Shown here one piece after another: positions 26,336-34,359 of a DNA stretch of 64,000 nt. Position numbers and translations under genes: made by a program. The notes under the pieces were generated by a model, which was not told the DNA's origin, did no database searches, and worked only from the letters and a program-made list of their open reading frames with translations. The stretch is from positions 82,578 through 146,577 of the forward strand of contig NZ_MTKN01000012.1 of assembly GCF_001975825.1 (NCBI RefSeq), in the 5' to 3' direction. The DNA is from [Flexibacter] sp. ATCC 35208 (GTDB lineage: Bacteria; Bacteroidota; Bacteroidia; Chitinophagales; Chitinophagaceae). Numbering within the stretch: the first letter of the stretch is position 1; every line of letters begins with the position of its first letter.

Positions 26336-29300
26336 TTAGAGACCGATCATGAAACTGCATGAATACTGTTTAGGAATAGGCATTCCCATCACACCGTTAG
26401 AACCGACCACGGAGGGATCCATATGGTATTTATTTTGTGTCCACATGGCCAGGTTCTGTCCCTGAAGGGTAACCAACGCACTGTTCAGTTTCATTCTTTT
26501 CACCAGTTGCTGTGGGAACCTCCAGCCAATCATTACTTCCTGCAAGCGGATGAAGTTGGCGGACATTACACTATTCGTTGAATTGTTCGTAACAAAACCA
26601 CGGAAACTATTGGAGCCATCTTTTGTCATCGCAGGAACATCTGTATGTAATTCATCTCCTTCTTTTTTCCATCTGTACCGTATCAAACTGCTATTGGCCA
26701 CATCAGTAGACGGAGTAGGAATAAATCTTTTCATCACAGCGCCCCAGCTAAAGGTTAGTGCGGCTCTTCCAAAAAAGGATCCCCAGGCCACTTCATGTAT
26801 AAATCCACCGTTCCATGGGGCTCTCAGTACACCAGCATAGGTCAATGAAGTAGCGAGGGTAGTACTGTCCAATACAGCCGTTTTTTTGCCTTCTTTATCG
26901 TAGATCTGAGGATTGCCCTTGTTATCCAGACCTGCCCATTTAAAGGCCCAGAGATTGCTTGTATTATAACCGTCACGGTAAGCTGTGGCATAAGCATCGG
27001 TTGCGGTAAAACCCGGGGTAGGTACAGACTTTGCGACATTGACATTGTAGGCGCCGTTTAATGTAACGGTGTAGGAGAATTTCGTTGTCTTTACAAAATC
27101 TGACTTCAGGAAAAACTCTATTCCTTTATTCACGATATTGCTATAGGCTATCTGGCTACTAAGGCCACTGGATGCATCTGCAGCGACGGAGATACTACTA
27201 TTCACACCTGATGAGGTGCGGTTATAATACCTTACATCCAGCATATACTGGTCATGGAGAATACCTATCCGGACCCTTGTTTCATAATTGAGGTTGCGGG
27301 GTGGCAACGTAGTGAATGTACTGTTGGTCGCCATTGTATAAGAACCGCCGCCGGCCACATTGGTACCCATCATTAAATCGAGTCCCTGGTAAGAGCTGAT
27401 ATTCTGTATCAAACCGTCAATATCCAAAGTACTTATGAGGTTAGAATGAAAGTATTTTTCTTTTGCCAGGTTATATTTCAGCACGCCATTGACCTGCGAT
27501 TGTCCTTCAGGAGATTTATTGTAAGTGACCATGGTGCTGAATAACCCCTTGCGCAGGTTAGCTTTCAGGGATGCACTTACATAATGGATCACCGCGCTGC
27601 TGTCACCCGCCGTTGTTAAGTCAGTACTACCTGTACTGCTCAACCCTGTCATCTTTTGGGTGTTATATCCAACAGACAATTCATATCTTCCTCTGCCCAA
27701 ACCCACTTTCACACGCTGATAAATATTCCGGGAAGACTGGCCACTCTGTTGAGTAGGAGAATAACCATTTACCCATATTCCATAGTCATCCCAATATACC
27801 TGCTGGTATCTGCTGGTAGCAAAATTGACAGGCAGATCGGGCATCAGCATCGTCGTAATACCTGTAGCAACCGCCACATCATCGATCCATTTGTTGACAG
27901 GTTCTTTGAACAATTCAGCACTACCCTCTACGTTATAATTCGTCAACGTGGAGTATTTTGAAGTCTGGCCATAGGTTGGGTTCAGCACACTGTTATAACG
28001 GCCGGACAAGGTGAATCGCTTATTGTATGTATATCTTGCTGCCCCGTTCCAGTTGATATTCCTTGAATTTGTATTCAGTAAGTTGACAGGCACGACCAGG
28101 CTGGAAGGATAGACTGTTGCACCCTGGCCGGCAAACAATGCATAATAGTTTGCGATCGAAGCATTCGGATCAGGAGTAGGCAGATATATAGGCGCACCGG
28201 TACCGGTAGTTGAATTATAACCATACAATACATAATTGCCAGGGCGTCTGTAACCTACGCTGGCTGCGCCACCGCCTACAGATAGTTCAATCTCATTCCT
28301 GCCGAATGCTTTATTGTACGCTAAACCGGATCGCACGTTCCATTCTTTGTTAGTGCTTTTACTCCTGTTCAGGATATCACCATAGGGTATATAAAATTTC
28401 ACCCCGTTTTGATAATACTGACCGTATTGATTGACCAGCTGCCTGGCGTAACTGGATGATTTATCATAAAATAAATCGGTGGTATTATCCTGTAAAGTAT
28501 TTAACACCGAAGCACTCCATTGTAATCCGGGTAGTAATTTCCAATTGAGGTTTAACCTGGATTGGGCCTGCAGACTTTTATCCGTCGAATTATTCACCCG
28601 TGCATCTTCCAGCAGGTTCACCCCGTTGTTATAGTAGCCTTTGCTCATAATAATATCATTCGCATCAGGGTTGAACGATGAATAATCGTATACATATTTT
28701 CCATTATTATCGAGCAACATCTGGTAAGGCTGTATCGTTAAGTTGCTGGGATTTACACTATAGCCTGCGCGACTTGTCACACTGGCTATATATAAAGTCC
28801 AGCCGATACTCAGGTTGTCATGCAGCAGGTTAAACCCGTTATTGGCATTCAGGCTGACGGTCCTGTTTGACCCGTTCAGCGCATTATCACTACTGGTGGC
28901 GTACCCGCCGATTAAGGAGAATTTATATTTATTAGTGCCTCCGATTACAGACAGGGAATGATTCTGGTTAAATGAATTTTGCTGCAGCATGTTCAGCTGA
29001 GCGGAGTTGTCCAGTCGTCCCAGCGAATCCCAGCTTGCATTAAACCCTTCCTGCGTAATCATATTATTATGCAGCTTGCTGAGCAACCGGGCAGCAGGTG
29101 TGATCTGGAAGGTGTTGTTGGGGTTATAGGTGTTTTGGTTAAATAAAGTATCTGATTGTCTTACATAGTCCAGCACATCTCCGGTTGAGGGCAGATAGAG
29201 TTTTTCCCTGTTAAATTTAGGTGCAGGGGTATAGTATAAATTTACAGAGTAGTTGACATGGATCTCCCCGGTTTTACCTTGCCTGGTTCTCACCATGATG

Positions 29301-30433
29301 ATCCCATTAATGGCTTTAGGTCCCCATTTCACGAGTTCCTTTGGGTCTTTGACCACTTCTACCGATTCTACATTGCTCATAGGAAAATCGGCGGGGAAAC
29401 CCTCTCTTGGAAAGCCATCAATTACGATCAGCATTCCATCTGTATTGCCGGCAAATGAGTTGGATCCACGTAATTCAGGCACCAGTGTAGTAGAAACCCG
29501 GGTAGCAAAGCGAACCTGGTAGATGTTTTTATTCATCCATGTGGGAAAATTGCCGGAGAGAAATGCATCCAATACTAACTGACCATAAGTAGGATAGGCT
29601 TTCACAAACTGTTCGGGCGTCATAAATGTCCAGAGCAGCCTTGGGTTATACACCCCAATACTGGTGATTGATCTGACGGTCGTACTTCTCGTTTGCAAAC
29701 TCAATCCCGGCACAGTACCCTGTAAGATCTGTCCCAGGTTCATATAGCTACGGTTGGTCAGGTCTATCTGCAAAGTAGGATCTTTTACCTTTGCGGTGTT
29801 GGAAATATTAACAGCACCTAAAGTGGTTTCTAATTGTTCCAGGTTGATAGATAAACGCCCCATGTTTGTCTGGACCTTTACCTTGTAAGGTTTAAAGCCA
29901 ACATAGGAGATAGAAAGTATACTCCCTCTGGGAACAGCGATCACAAAACGACCATCCCTATTGGTGGTCACACCTGCAGAACCATTCAGTGCTTTTACAG
30001 AAGCACCGATCAGCACAGATCCGTCTGCACCACTCACCTGCCCTGTTACTACCACCGTGGTATCTTCTGCCATTTGCTGAGACAGGTTTTCCTTCGGCCT
30101 TTCAGTAATAATGATATTACGGTCTACAATTTTGTAGGTAACAGGCTGACCGTCGAAACAGCGGGCCAGTACAGCAGACAGTGGTTGATTGGAAAAAGAC
30201 GCCGTAATAGGCCGTGTATTTTTCATTAGCTCCTTTGTATACACGATTCCATAACCACTTTGTGCCTTGATAGTAGTTAATACCGATTGTAAGCTGGCAT
30301 TGTTTACACTGAATGAAATAGAAGACTGCGCAATGACGTCGGGCATGAAGAGCATCAATTGCAGCACCAGATATCCCCGGGTAAAGACAATACATAGCCG
30401 TCTCCACATCCGTGAAGTAATTTTTAGATTCAT
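26336..30433 (-). CDS. SusC/RagA-family TonB-linked outer-membrane transporter with STN domain
   Basis: 1365 aa from the ATG at 30433 (the frame is open to 30466). Signal peptide to about residue 36 (ending PDVIAQ); STN domain about 38-105 (LQSVLTTIKAQSGYGIVYTK); carboxypeptidase-regulatory-like domain about 118-200 (GQVSGADGSVLIGASVKALN, SYVGFKPYKV); plug about 215-360 (GMLIVIDGFPREGFP, INGIIMVRTRQG); the rest is the beta-barrel, ending KQYSCSFMIGL. The STN domain means that substrate occupancy can be signalled to the FecR/sigma pair encoded just upstream. Substrate not deducible. Confidence 0.93.
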   Translation of the reverse strand: MNLKITSRMWRRLCIVFTRGYLVLQLMLFMPDVIAQSSISFSVNNASLQSVLTTIKAQSGYGIVYTKELMKNTRPITASFSNQPLSAVLARCFDGQPVTYKIVDRNIIITERPKENLSQQMAEDTTVVVTGQVSGADGSVLIGASVKALNGSAGVTTNRDGRFVIAVPRGSILSISYVGFKPYKVKVQTNMGRLSINLEQLETTLGAVNISNTAKVKDPTLQIDLTNRSYMNLGQILQGTVPGLSLQTRSTTVRSITSIGVYNPRLLWTFMTPEQFVKAYPTYGQLVLDAFLSGNFPTWMNKNIYQVRFATRVSTTLVPELRGSNSFAGNTDGMLIVIDGFPREGFPADFPMSNVESVEVVKDPKELVKWGPKAINGIIMVRTRQGKTGEIHVNYSVNLYYTPAPKFNREKLYLPSTGDVLDYVRQSDTLFNQNTYNPNNTFQITPAARLLSKLHNNMITQEGFNASWDSLGRLDNSAQLNMLQQNSFNQNHSLSVIGGTNKYKFSLIGGYATSSDNALNGSNRTVSLNANNGFNLLHDNLSIGWTLYIASVTSRAGYSVNPSNLTIQPYQMLLDNNGKYVYDYSSFNPDANDIIMSKGYYNNGVNLLEDARVNNSTDKSLQAQSRLNLNWKLLPGLQWSASVLNTLQDNTTDLFYDKSSSYARQLVNQYGQYYQNGVKFYIPYGDILNRSKSTNKEWNVRSGLAYNKAFGRNEIELSVGGGAASVGYRRPGNYVLYGYNSTTGTGAPIYLPTPDPNASIANYYALFAGQGATVYPSSLVVPVNLLNTNSRNINWNGAARYTYNKRFTLSGRYNSVLNPTYGQTSKYSTLTNYNVEGSAELFKEPVNKWIDDVAVATGITTMLMPDLPVNFATSRYQQVYWDDYGIWVNGYSPTQQSGQSSRNIYQRVKVGLGRGRYELSVGYNTQKMTGLSSTGSTDLTTAGDSSAVIHYVSASLKANLRKGLFSTMVTYNKSPEGQSQVNGVLKYNLAKEKYFHSNLISTLDIDGLIQNISSYQGLDLMMGTNVAGGGSYTMATNSTFTTLPPRNLNYETRVRIGILHDQYMLDVRYYNRTSSGVNSSISVAADASSGLSSQIAYSNIVNKGIEFFLKSDFVKTTKFSYTVTLNGAYNVNVAKSVPTPGFTATDAYATAYRDGYNTSNLWAFKWAGLDNKGNPQIYDKEGKKTAVLDSTTLATSLTYAGVLRAPWNGGFIHEVAWGSFFGRAALTFSWGAVMKRFIPTPSTDVANSSLIRYRWKKEGDELHTDVPAMTKDGSNSFRGFVTNNSTNSVMSANFIRLQEVMIGWRFPQQLVKRMKLNSALVTLQGQNLAMWTQNKYHMDPSVVGSNGVMGMPIPKQYSCSFMIGL

Positions 30434-30507
30434 AGTCGGAGGATTAAGTACCGTAACGCTGGCCACACGTCTACGGCTTTTTTTTGGTTGATTATTAAAT
30501 GTTGGTT

Positions 30508-31683
30508 TTATCTGAACGGCAAAACTGTTACTACATCACCATCTATTCTAAATTTGGCTGATTTTGTCAGCATGATCATCTCTAATATCTTCTTTAACGG
30601 CACCTCTCTGCTGATTTCAATAGTTACACCTGTGGCTGTATTGAAATCGCCTGCATATACTACATCTACATTATACCAGCGCGACAGTTCCTCCATAATG
30701 TCCCTGAGATCTGCATCTCTTAATATAATCTGTTTGTTTTTCCAGGCGGTTACCTGCTCGATATCGGCATTGGTGATGCTCAGCCCACCGTTACCAGATC
30801 TGGCCATTTGACCGGGTTGCAGCACCTGTCCTTTACTACCGTTGGGTGCTACTCTGACAGCGCCATTTACCAGTGTGGTATAGGTAATAGCAGGCTGATA
30901 GGCTCTTACATCAAAGGCTGTTCCCAATACCTGAACCTCCGTACCATTTACAGCTACAATGAATGGTCGCTTCGGATCGTGTGTCACTTCGAAATAAGCT
31001 TCACCGGTCAGTTGTACTTCACGTTGATTCCCTGAAAACCGGTTCGGGAACCGGATGGAAGAAGCTGCATTTAACCATACTACAGTACCATCCCCAAGCA
31101 CTAATTTATACTCTCCCCCTTTGGGTGTGATCAGCGTATTATAAGTCGGCATTTCTTTGGTGTTGTTTTTTGCCTGGTATGACAATACACCTTGTTGTTG
31201 TTGTACCTGTACACCATTGCCCTCCGTAAAACTGGAATCGCGCGCTTTGTCTAACCCGATTGTATGGCCATTTGCCATTACGAGGCGGGCTTTTGTGGTG
31301 CCGGGAGGAACTTCGTTGCCAATGACAACGTACTCCATGGCTGGTTCTTTTGGCGCCTTCAGGTATTGCAGACCTGCAGCGATCATAATTAAAATAGCTG
31401 CTGCTGCAGACAGGTAAATGAAGGTGCGTCGCTGTTTGTTCTTCTTTATTTTATGATGAATTGAGCCGATCACATTTTCCATATTATAATTATGGAGTGG
31501 TGTGGAAGTCCATTCATTAGTTGCGCCTTGTGAAATTTCGGCCCATAGTTCCCTGTTCTTTTCAGATAGGTTGATCCATGCATCCAACTCCGCCTGTTCA
31601 TCCGGCGTGATATTGCCTGCTATGTAATTTTTTACTAAGGCAGCAATCCGAAATGGCAATTCTAATGGTGGTTGGCTCATCAT
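30508..31683 (-). CDS. FecR-type anti-sigma factor
   Basis: 391 aa. Cytoplasmic N-terminal part about 1-80 (NYIAGNITPDEQAELDAWIN); one transmembrane helix about 84-107; FecR domain about 180-280 (TPKGGEYKLVLGDGTVVWLN, VQLTGEAYFEVTHDPKRPF); C-terminal DUF4974 domain about 315-390. It transmits the signal from the STN domain of the SusC protein to the ECF sigma factor encoded 53 nt upstream. Confidence 0.93.
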   Translation of the reverse strand: MMSQPPLELPFRIAALVKNYIAGNITPDEQAELDAWINLSEKNRELWAEISQGATNEWTSTPLHNYNMENVIGSIHHKIKKNKQRRTFIYLSAAAAILIMIAAGLQYLKAPKEPAMEYVVIGNEVPPGTTKARLVMANGHTIGLDKARDSSFTEGNGVQVQQQQGVLSYQAKNNTKEMPTYNTLITPKGGEYKLVLGDGTVVWLNAASSIRFPNRFSGNQREVQLTGEAYFEVTHDPKRPFIVAVNGTEVQVLGTAFDVRAYQPAITYTTLVNGAVRVAPNGSKGQVLQPGQMARSGNGGLSITNADIEQVTAWKNKQIILRDADLRDIMEELSRWYNVDVVYAGDFNTATGVTIEISREVPLKKILEMIMLTKSAKFRIDGDVVTVLPFR

Positions 31684-31736
31684 AATATAATAACACCAAA
31701 TGGGTGGTATTTGTCTAAAGGGTTTGAAAAAATATT

Positions 31737-32270
31737 TTAAATTAATAACAGCAGGAAAGTAAATGCTTTGTCAGACAGTGATTTTTTGAGCAGAGAAAGG
31801 CCTCTGGCTTTTTGATTGCGAACAGTACTTTCGGTGATATTCAGTTGGTTGGCGATTTCATCTGTGCTTTTACCTTCCTGGAAGGTCATTTTTATCACTT
31901 TTTTACATTGTTCCGGCAGGGTGTTGATGGCGAGTTCGATTTCTCTCCATACTTCTGCGATGATGATGTTGTTGGTGATGTCATCTTCAGGAATGGGTGC
32001 AAGCGGGATGGATTCTTCTCGTTGTTGTTTTCTTCTATTGTCCCGGATGTAGTTCAGGCAGCGGTTTCTGGCAGATAAGTACAGGAAGTTTCTGATGCTG
32101 GTGTCATTGTCAAAGTTTTGTTCTTTTTCCCATAGTTTGACGAATACATCCTGGGCGATTTCCTGTGCTACAGCATGGTTGTCGATTATTTTTTCTGCAA
32201 AAAAGACGATAGCCGGGTAATAGTGTTTTACCACGGTATTAAATTCAGATGTTCTAGCTGTCCCAAACAT
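31737..32270 (-). CDS. ECF sigma factor, partner of FecR
   Basis: 177 aa from the ATG at 32270 (MFGTARTSEFNTVVKHYYPA); the frame is open upstream to 32351, but the extra residues are not conserved-looking. Region 2 (DNHAVAQEIAQDVFVKLWEK) and region 4 (LPEQCKKVIKMTFQEGKSTD, then a helix-turn-helix) are present. It heads the sigma-FecR-SusC-SusD order and should activate the operon down to 19.05 kb. Confidence 0.92.
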   Translation of the reverse strand: MFGTARTSEFNTVVKHYYPAIVFFAEKIIDNHAVAQEIAQDVFVKLWEKEQNFDNDTSIRNFLYLSARNRCLNYIRDNRRKQQREESIPLAPIPEDDITNNIIIAEVWREIELAINTLPEQCKKVIKMTFQEGKSTDEIANQLNITESTVRNQKARGLSLLKKSLSDKAFTFLLLLI

Positions 32271-32800
32271 ATTAACGGCCTTGCGGTTAAAATACAAAAA
32301 GTATGGGTTTTTTGAATGTTTTTTATTGTATTTGGGGGATAGCCATCTCAAAGGCAGTATGGAATTGGGTTAATTTGATACGGACCTGATCTGTTGTTTA
32401 GGCCTCGTATTCAATATCTGTTAAATATGGCAACTATGTCGTAATAATATTTAAAGCTGGAAGATATGTATCCATATAATAAAGCATCATCGGCGAAGTT
32501 TTTTACGGGTTTACGGGAAAAAATTTCAATTGAACGTGCAATTTGAGGAAGATATCAAAGAACAAAATATCACTCTCGTGGTGCTGATATAACAGGAAAA
32601 GCAGTTAATCTTTACGCCATACAACAGGGAAAAGACAAAAGTGGTGGTTGACGTAAAAAATGCTTAGTATAGACTGGGCTTGTGTAAGGGAGGAAAAGAG
32701 GCGCTTAAACAGGAAGATAAAGTGTCGACAAAGTATCGACAGGCTATAATGGATTGTTCAATGGACTAATTTGCGGGGAATAATAAATGAATTAAATCCT
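32271..32800. other. Spacer between divergent sigma and lipoprotein genes, with a possible decayed coding remnant
   Basis: About 530 nt without an intact gene. On the plus strand at 32537-32665 one frame reads QFEEDIKEQNITLVVLI, stop, QEKQLIFTPYNREKTKVVVD and VKNA, then stop. This looks like worn coding sequence but I cannot name the family. The minus-strand promoter of the sigma gene must lie at its left end. Confidence 0.35.
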
Positions 32801-33631
32801 ATGAAGTTATCAAAATTTATCCCTGTGGCGTTTGTCTTAGCCCTTATCTTTAGTTGTAAAAAGGATAATAATAATGGGTCGGCGCCCACAGAACAGGCAT
32901 ATCTGCCTGCAACCTTCAAACTAACTGTTTCTGACGGATCCTTCGCGAATTATGAGCTGACCTATAATGATGACAACAGCGTAGCAACACTAACGAGTTC
33001 CATGTCAACAAGTGAGGGGGAAATAGATACTGCCCATTTTTCACACAACGCAAATGGAGATTGTGTGAAAGTAACTTTTACTAATAATATGGGCCTCGTA
33101 GGGGGGAGTGACTCACTCGTATACCGTGATGGAAAGATGATCATATTACTGTTGGATAATGTAGGCATGGTGCAGGACAGCACCGTATTCACATTCAATA
33201 GCCAGGGAGATGTTATTATGATGGGTAATAAGGATACAGTTAGAAATGGCGACAGTAAATCGCTGTACTATACAGAATTTTCGATTATTAACGGGAATCC
33301 TCAAACTTTCACAACGTACAGCTATTATGCTGCTTCTGCAACGACTCAGCCGCAAATAACAAACTTCACCTCCAACTATGCATACGATAATAAGTCAAAC
33401 GCATTTCAGGCTGTATTTCGTGCTGATCCTATTCTTGTATATCTCCTGAGCAATTCTGCATTAGCATATATTTCTATGGGCAAAAATAATATAACAGGTA
33501 TTACACAATCCGATTCACAGTACGTTTTCGCCCTTACTTACGATACAGTTACAGGTTACCTGTCTTCTCAACAGACTACATTTATGGGAACAACGCTCAC
33601 TATTGACTATACCTATGTTAAATCGAAATAA
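32801..33631 (+). CDS. Lipoprotein of unknown function
   Basis: 276 aa from the ATG at 32801, chosen because MKLSKFIPVAFVLALIFSC is a lipoprotein signal; the frame is open back to 32771. The mature part is beta-rich with YD-type strands (FANYELTYNDDNSVATL, FSHNANGDCVKVTF, TFNSQGDVIMMGNKD), similar to DUF4595-type lipoproteins of Bacteroidota. Function unknown. It is monocistronic. Confidence 0.7.
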   Translation: MKLSKFIPVAFVLALIFSCKKDNNNGSAPTEQAYLPATFKLTVSDGSFANYELTYNDDNSVATLTSSMSTSEGEIDTAHFSHNANGDCVKVTFTNNMGLVGGSDSLVYRDGKMIILLLDNVGMVQDSTVFTFNSQGDVIMMGNKDTVRNGDSKSLYYTEFSIINGNPQTFTTYSYYAASATTQPQITNFTSNYAYDNKSNAFQAVFRADPILVYLLSNSALAYISMGKNNITGITQSDSQYVFALTYDTVTGYLSSQQTTFMGTTLTIDYTYVKSK

Positions 33632-33786
33632 TTATACAAAAAGTCAGTATTGCTGCTGATCTTTTTTATGGTTCTACCCTGGACAGGTAAGTAATCGAAC
33701 CTGGATATGGAGGATGTGTTGCTTTACTAAACCTCCTAACAACTGCCTGCAGCCTTCTTTCCATTTCACCTGTTTACGACAGCCTG

Positions 33787-33832
33787 ATCAAAACAAAATA
33801 GTCGCGGGTAATCGCGACTATTTTGTTTTGAT
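33787..33832. repeat. 20-bp-stem hairpin with GTCGCG core
   Basis: ATCAAAACAAAATAGTCGCG (33787-33806), loop GGTAAT, exact complement at 33813-33832. It lies about 155 nt after the lipoprotein stop, so it may terminate that transcript. The inner part GTCGCG..TAATCGCGAC recurs in the palindrome at 34171-34200. In 33833-34170 I see no gene that I can support. Confidence 0.6.
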
Positions 33833-34170
33833 TATGAAGTGTAGTCGGAATCTCATAGATGGATTCGAGATACTTTGAATGACTGTGCTAGCCGAGGAAA
33901 TAAGTCTTTAGAAATAGAAAAGCGCGATGGAATTGTAGTAATCCCAGACTGTATATCAAAAGAAGCATAATTGTATTTGGCTTTATCTTAAAAGAGGGCA
34001 GCGAGTTGCATAGATCAACTACTCTAGCCAATTTGAAATATAGGGTGTGGAACTTTACAATAATCAAAGACAATATTTATAGGGTAATACTTTACAAACA
34101 GGTATATTAAATCGATATAAAACCTGAGATAGTGTTATTGGGTCGAAACGGATATAATCAATATAAAATG

Positions 34171-34200
34171 CAGAAAGTCGCGATTAATCGCGACTTTCTG
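34171..34200 (-). terminator. Perfect 30-bp palindrome just downstream of tRNA-Lys
   Basis: CAGAAAGTCGCGATT is followed directly by its complement. It starts 7 nt beyond the 3' end of the tRNA on the minus strand and is followed on that strand by CATTTTATAT, so it probably terminates the tRNA transcript. It shares its core with the hairpin at 33787-33832. Confidence 0.65.
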
Positions 34201-34206
34201 TATCTG

Positions 34207-34279
34207 TGATCCCGTTGGGACTCGAACCCAAGACCCATACATTAAAAGTGTATTGCTCTACCAACTGAGCTACGGAATC
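34207..34279 (-). tRNA. tRNA-Lys (anticodon TTT)
   Basis: Minus-strand cloverleaf: acceptor GATTCCG / CGGGATC with discriminator A, D-arm GCTC-AGTTGGTA-GAGC, anticodon stem ATACA/TGTAT with loop CTTTTAA (anticodon TTT), T-arm TTGGG-TTCGAGT-CCCAA. CCA is not encoded. All stems pair, one G-T pair in the acceptor. Confidence 0.96.
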
Positions 34280-34359
34280 ATTCCCTTTCTTCGTGATTGG
34301 GAGTGCAAAGATAGGAATTAAATTATTTCTTCCAAATCCAAACGCAATTATTTTTTAAA

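Noticed and set aside
33888..34073. 61-codon minus-strand frame in the spacer before tRNA-Lys
   Set aside because: Hydrophobic but with no start context, neighbours or family; AT-rich spacer explains it.
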